Shown here one piece after another: positions 6,642 through 9,029 of a stretch of 9,029 bases of DNA (the stretch's first letter is position 1; each line of letters begins with the position of its first letter). The notes under the pieces are model-generated. The model was given only the letters and a program-made list of their open reading frames with translations, ran no database searches and was not told where the DNA came from. The DNA comes from Clostridia bacterium (GTDB lineage Bacteria; Bacillota_A; Clostridia; UMGS1883; HGM11501). The DNA is taken from positions 1 through 9,029 of the forward strand of contig JAFXHP010000002.1 in the NCBI GenBank assembly GCA_017536285.1, given 5' to 3'. The translations under genes and the position numbers were made by a program.

Positions 6642-6994
6642 TCATTTAGATTTTACTGTTTTTAATGATGAAATGAGCATTCTTCGGATAGCTCCACATT
6701 CATTTTTCATCTTTTTATATTTTTCTTCGTTCACATAATCTGTTTCGAAAAGCAATTCCAACCAATATTCTGTTTCATAGCATTCTTTTTGTGCAATTTC
6801 GAGCTTTGAAATAAAATCGTTTTTACTTTGAGCATATTGTGCTTCATGAAGATTTGCACCTATTGAAGTCGCTGAACGCAATAATTGATTTGCCAATACT
6901 GCTTCTTTATGATTTGCCTTAATTTCTCTGCAGAAAAAACAATATCCTTTGCAAACTGCTTTGATTTCTCCCTTAAAACACTATCTGCCATCAT
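6642..6994 (-). pseudogene. Four-helix-bundle protein (S23/IVP family), frameshifted
   Basis: The family consists of small four-helix-bundle proteins of about 115-120 residues, first noted in 23S rRNA intervening sequences and related to the Avd protein of diversity-generating retroelements; cellular roles are largely unknown. The start at 6994 (ATGATG, with AGAGGTG a few nt upstream) reads MMADSVLREKSKQFAKDIVF. It then leaves frame at a T6 run (plus 6934-6939) and stops about 25 codons later. The other frame continues with FFCREIKANHKEAV, then LANQLLRSATSIGANLHEAQ and YAQSKNDFISKLEIA, the family hallmark, and ends at 6642. One extra T would restore a 117-residue protein of normal length. The downstream frame alone begins at a TTG (6896) without an evident RBS and would lack the first helix. 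Either the gene is broken, or the base is an assembly error, or slippage bypasses it. Its promoter and RBS are intact. Confidence 0.85.
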
Positions 6995-7011
6995 AAGTCA
7001 CCTCTGATGAT

Positions 7012-7040
7012 ATTATACTGCAATACAATCATTTTTTCAA
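7012..7040 (-). promoter_or_regulatory. Promoter of the four-helix-bundle gene
   Basis: On the minus strand there is TTGAAA (plus 7035-7040), a 17-bp spacer and an exact TATAAT (plus 7012-7017). The predicted start is near 7005, so the leader would be only about 11 nt and the RBS would lie at the very 5' end of the message. The -35 shares base 7040 with the first unit of the hairpin array, so the array ends exactly where the promoter begins. Confidence 0.75.
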
Positions 7041-7212
7041 GTGATATTCCGAACGATGCTCGGAGTGATATTTTTGACAAATCAAAAGTGGTATTAAAAC
7101 CTTTGGTTTTAGTGATATTTTATCCGCTTATAAACTGCCGAAGGCAATACCACTGCTAAGGCAATATCACTTGCTAAAAGCAAATACAACTCGCCCGACG
7201 GCGAATAAAACT
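7040..7212. repeat. Array of eight AGTGATATT-like 9-mers, four direct then four inverted, with palindromes between
   Basis: Direct copies lie at 7040-7048, 7064-7072, 7087-7095 (AGTGGTATT) and 7111-7119. Inverted copies lie at 7146-7154 (AATACCACT), 7163-7171 (AATATCACT), 7183-7191 (AATACAACT) and 7204-7212 (AATAAAACT). Between them are short palindromes of unrelated sequence: CCGA/TCGG (7049-7063), TTTGA/TCAAA (7073-7086), AAAACC/GGTTTT (7096-7110), TTTAT/ATAAA (7119-7134), TGCC/GGCA (7136-7146), a nearly lost one at 7155-7162, TTGCT/AGCAA (7171-7183) and CGCC/GGCG (7192-7203). The region has no ORF of note. It fills the gap between the terminator of the discoidin gene and the promoter of the four-helix-bundle gene. 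The function is unknown to me. The structure suggests a folded RNA or single-stranded DNA element, or a small non-autonomous mobile repeat. Confidence 0.85.
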
Positions 7213-7235
7213 GCCGGATGTCAAAGACACCCGGC
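7205..7235 (-). terminator. Terminator of the discoidin-domain gene
   Basis: On the minus strand GCCGGGTGTC and GACATCCGGC (plus arms 7226-7235 and 7213-7222) form a 10-bp stem with one G-U pair and a TTT loop, followed by AGTTTTATT. It begins 6 bp after the stop codon at 7242. The U-tract is also the last inverted unit of the hairpin array. Confidence 0.82.
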
Positions 7236-7241
7236 ATAAAA

Positions 7242-9029
7242 TTAATTACTCTCTATTGTAATTTTCTGTGTTTCTCCGTCCCAGTTTACGGTATATCCCA
7301 GGATTTCGGAAACTATTCTTAAGGGAATCAGCGTTCTTCCGTCAACAATTCTCGGTGCAACGATGGCACTGTAACGGACACCGTCAGCAATTACTCTGTT
7401 ATCCTCAATTCTGAAGGTAACCGTCATATCGTCCTTCTTAACTTCAATCTGCTGAGTGTCGCCGTGCCATATAACCTCGGCACCCATTTCCTCAAAGAGA
7501 CCTCTTAAGGGAATAAGTGTTGTGCCGTTTACTATCATAGGTGCAACGTCGATTGTCTTTGTGAAGGCATCTGCCTTACCTTTCTTAACTAAGATATCCT
7601 TTGAGCCTATTGTAAGCTCAAAATGCTGTCTGCTCTGGGCCTTCTGTTCCTCCACAACGCTATCCTGAACAAGGAAGTTAACCTCGCAGAGTGTTGCGTG
7701 AGCATTTTTGATTTTACAACCGTCATCAAGAGATGAAGTTATGTCAAATCTTATATAGCGTGTTGTGATATACTCATAGAAGAAGTAATACTGGTCATCG
7801 AAGGATACCGCCTCGGGCATTGTTGCATCGAAAGCAACATAGGGCTCCCAGTTTACTCCGTCGTCCGAAATGCTTATTTCAAACGCCTTCCAGTGACCGC
7901 TTCTTGCGTGGCTTCCTCTGGGCTTTAATGCCACACCGCAGAAGTTTTTTTCGCCGGCCAAATCAATTTCAAGCCAAGCGGGGAACACCTGCTTTGAAAA
8001 GCCATCCGTTGTGCCGTCTTCATTCATATACTGAGTGTGCCAGATGGAGTTGTTATCCTCCAAAACGTGCTGAGGAATTAACGAAAGATTATATGCATTG
8101 GATGCGTTCATACCGTGATAGGGCTGTTCGCTGGATGCCTTTGCAGTCATACCCTCTCTGTCAATAAAGCTGAAGGTAAATTCGGGAAGTCTTTCGTAGT
8201 ATTCCTTTGCTGTAACGGTTTCACTCCAGAACGGATCCGGCTTAAGGAGAGCAAGCTCTGCAAGAACAGCAAGGCTGTTCCAGGAATCTGTTACAATAAC
8301 CTTAACCGCCTTTGCCTTGATGTTTGCACCGAACTTTACGGTGTTGGGTGCTTCAATGGGGCTTGTTGCAGATCCGCTTCTGCCGTTATCATAGGTTTTG
8401 TCGTGAACGTGGTAGAAGTTTTCACCGTCATCGGAAACGTAAATTTCAGCCTGGTTGAAGTAACCGGAGTAGTTGTTCTTTCTTACATAGAAACGAAGAC
8501 CTGAAAATTCGGTTTCCTCGTTGAAGTTTACCGTAAATTCGTAGGGAGGGGGATCCTTGTGGGTGATTTTACCGTCCGCCTCGTCATAATTTGTGTGCCA
8601 ACAGTTGGTTTTATCTCCATCGATGATTTTTTCGATCTTACCCCAGGACTTTTCACTGGATGCTGTAGCTGTCCACTTAGCCTTGGGGGTGATTTCTGAA
8701 GGATCAAGGCTCTTATCAGAATAAACCTTTGATAAATCCTCTGTTACTTCGGGGATATTAAGTACTCTTTCGCCGGACTCGGTCGTGCCGGTTGCGGGAG
8801 CACTAGTTCCTGCCTGGGGAGTAGAAGGAGTTCCTGCATTTTCCGTGCCGCCTATTACACCGGGCGTTAAGAACTTAAGCTCGGCACTTGAGCCGTAGCC
8901 ACCATCTGCTTCAAGCACTTCAAAACGGATTGCCTTGTATTCACCGCTCTTTGCAAGCATATAGTTTTTGGGAGTTTTATCTTCCATATTGGGGGTGTAG
9001 GTAAATGTGCCTTCACCGATTAAGGTAAA
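7242..9029 (-). CDS. Large surface protein with discoidin (F5/8 type C) domains and a CuAO-N-like C-terminus, 5' partial
   Basis: The frame stays open to the right edge and the first visible Met (8985-8987) has no RBS, so the true start is outside the window; 595 residues are visible. Numbered from that Met: residues 1-40, with the 14 before them, end an earlier domain whose YKAIRFEVLEADGG and SSAELKFL strands resemble the close of a discoidin fold. Residues 44-75 are a Thr/Ser/Pro/Gly linker. About 98-249 is one discoidin/CBM32-like domain (ATASSEKSWGKIEKIIDGD, CWHT, EIYVSDDGENF). About 278-440 is another (AKASSEQ, IWHTQY, AWLEIDLAG, EISISDDGVNW, RYIRFDI). About 457-580 is a copper-amine-oxidase-N-like module with two similar halves, each with a TLIPLR motif. 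Discoidin domains usually bind carbohydrate, and CuAO-N-like modules are common in secreted Firmicutes proteins. A glycan-binding surface protein, perhaps with a catalytic domain upstream, is likely. No catalytic domain is visible. Confidence 0.9.
   Translation of the reverse strand, partial: FTLIGEGTFTYTPNMEDKTPKNYMLAKSGEYKAIRFEVLEADGGYGSSAELKFLTPGVIGGTENAGTPSTPQAGTSAPATGTTESGERVLNIPEVTEDLSKVYSDKSLDPSEITPKAKWTATASSEKSWGKIEKIIDGDKTNCWHTNYDEADGKITHKDPPPYEFTVNFNEETEFSGLRFYVRKNNYSGYFNQAEIYVSDDGENFYHVHDKTYDNGRSGSATSPIEAPNTVKFGANIKAKAVKVIVTDSWNSLAVLAELALLKPDPFWSETVTAKEYYERLPEFTFSFIDREGMTAKASSEQPYHGMNASNAYNLSLIPQHVLEDNNSIWHTQYMNEDGTTDGFSKQVFPAWLEIDLAGEKNFCGVALKPRGSHARSGHWKAFEISISDDGVNWEPYVAFDATMPEAVSFDDQYYFFYEYITTRYIRFDITSSLDDGCKIKNAHATLCEVNFLVQDSVVEEQKAQSRQHFELTIGSKDILVKKGKADAFTKTIDVAPMIVNGTTLIPLRGLFEEMGAEVIWHGDTQQIEVKKDDMTVTFRIEDNRVIADGVRYSAIVAPRIVDGRTLIPLRIVSEILGYTVNWDGETQKITIESN

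Noticed and set aside
7155..7162. Sixth hairpin of the array (GCTAAGGC)
   Set aside because: Only two terminal pairs (GC/GC) can form, so I treat it as a decayed or absent palindrome rather than a supported stem.
7040..7212. Possible CRISPR array
   Set aside because: The repeated unit is only 9 bp, it changes orientation halfway, and the segments between copies are 5-27 bp palindromes of uneven length rather than spacers. No cas gene is nearby.
6642..7212. Diversity-generating retroelement, with the four-helix-bundle protein as Avd
   Set aside because: No reverse transcriptase, no template/variable repeat pair and no target gene with a variable C-type lectin region is seen. The protein matches the stand-alone family equally well.
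7820..8504. Two overlapping plus-strand open frames (115 and 129 codons)
   Set aside because: They are antisense to well-defined discoidin domains, have no family-like content, and have no supporting RBS or promoter.

Overview
The window looks like a chromosomal piece of a low-to-mid GC Gram-positive anaerobe of the class Clostridia, probably an uncultured gut-type lineage. This is inferred from a secreted protein with three S-layer homology (SLH) domains, a surface protein ending in a copper-amine-oxidase-N-like wall module, strong AGGAGG-type ribosome binding sites, and sigma-A promoters close to consensus. Every gene I can support is on the minus strand, so transcription runs from the right edge to the left edge. 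No rRNA, tRNA or CRISPR array was seen.

Layout from right to left, in transcription order. (1) 7242-9029 is the 3' part of a large secreted protein with discoidin (F5/8 type C) domains and a C-terminal CuAO-N-like module, closed by a hairpin terminator. (2) 7040-7212 is a compact intergenic array: four copies of AGTGATATT followed by four inverted copies, with a different small palindrome between most of them. (3) 6642-6994 is a four-helix-bundle (S23/IVP family) gene with a good promoter and RBS, but broken by a one-base frameshift in a T6 run. (4) 3707-6548 is a tight proB-proA-proC operon, which encodes the whole route from glutamate to proline, with its own promoter and terminator. (5) 938-3532 is an SLH protein with five tandem beta-rich repeats, driven by a perfect TTGACA-17-TATAAT promoter. 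(6) 220-870 is a small lipoprotein of unknown function that starts only 17 bp after the SLH terminator. (7) 1-183 is the left end of an IS200/IS605-type insertion sequence. Its tnpA begins at base 53 and runs off the window.

The proline genes form one metabolic unit. The SLH protein, the lipoprotein and the discoidin protein are all envelope or surface proteins and may act at the cell surface, but nothing in the sequence ties them to one pathway. The points most worth following up are the 4+4 inverted hairpin array between a terminator and the promoter of the broken four-helix-bundle gene, the transposase leader whose hairpin would hide the RBS only in transcripts entering from outside, a possible promoter inside a terminator loop, and the single conserved cysteine in each SLH-protein repeat.
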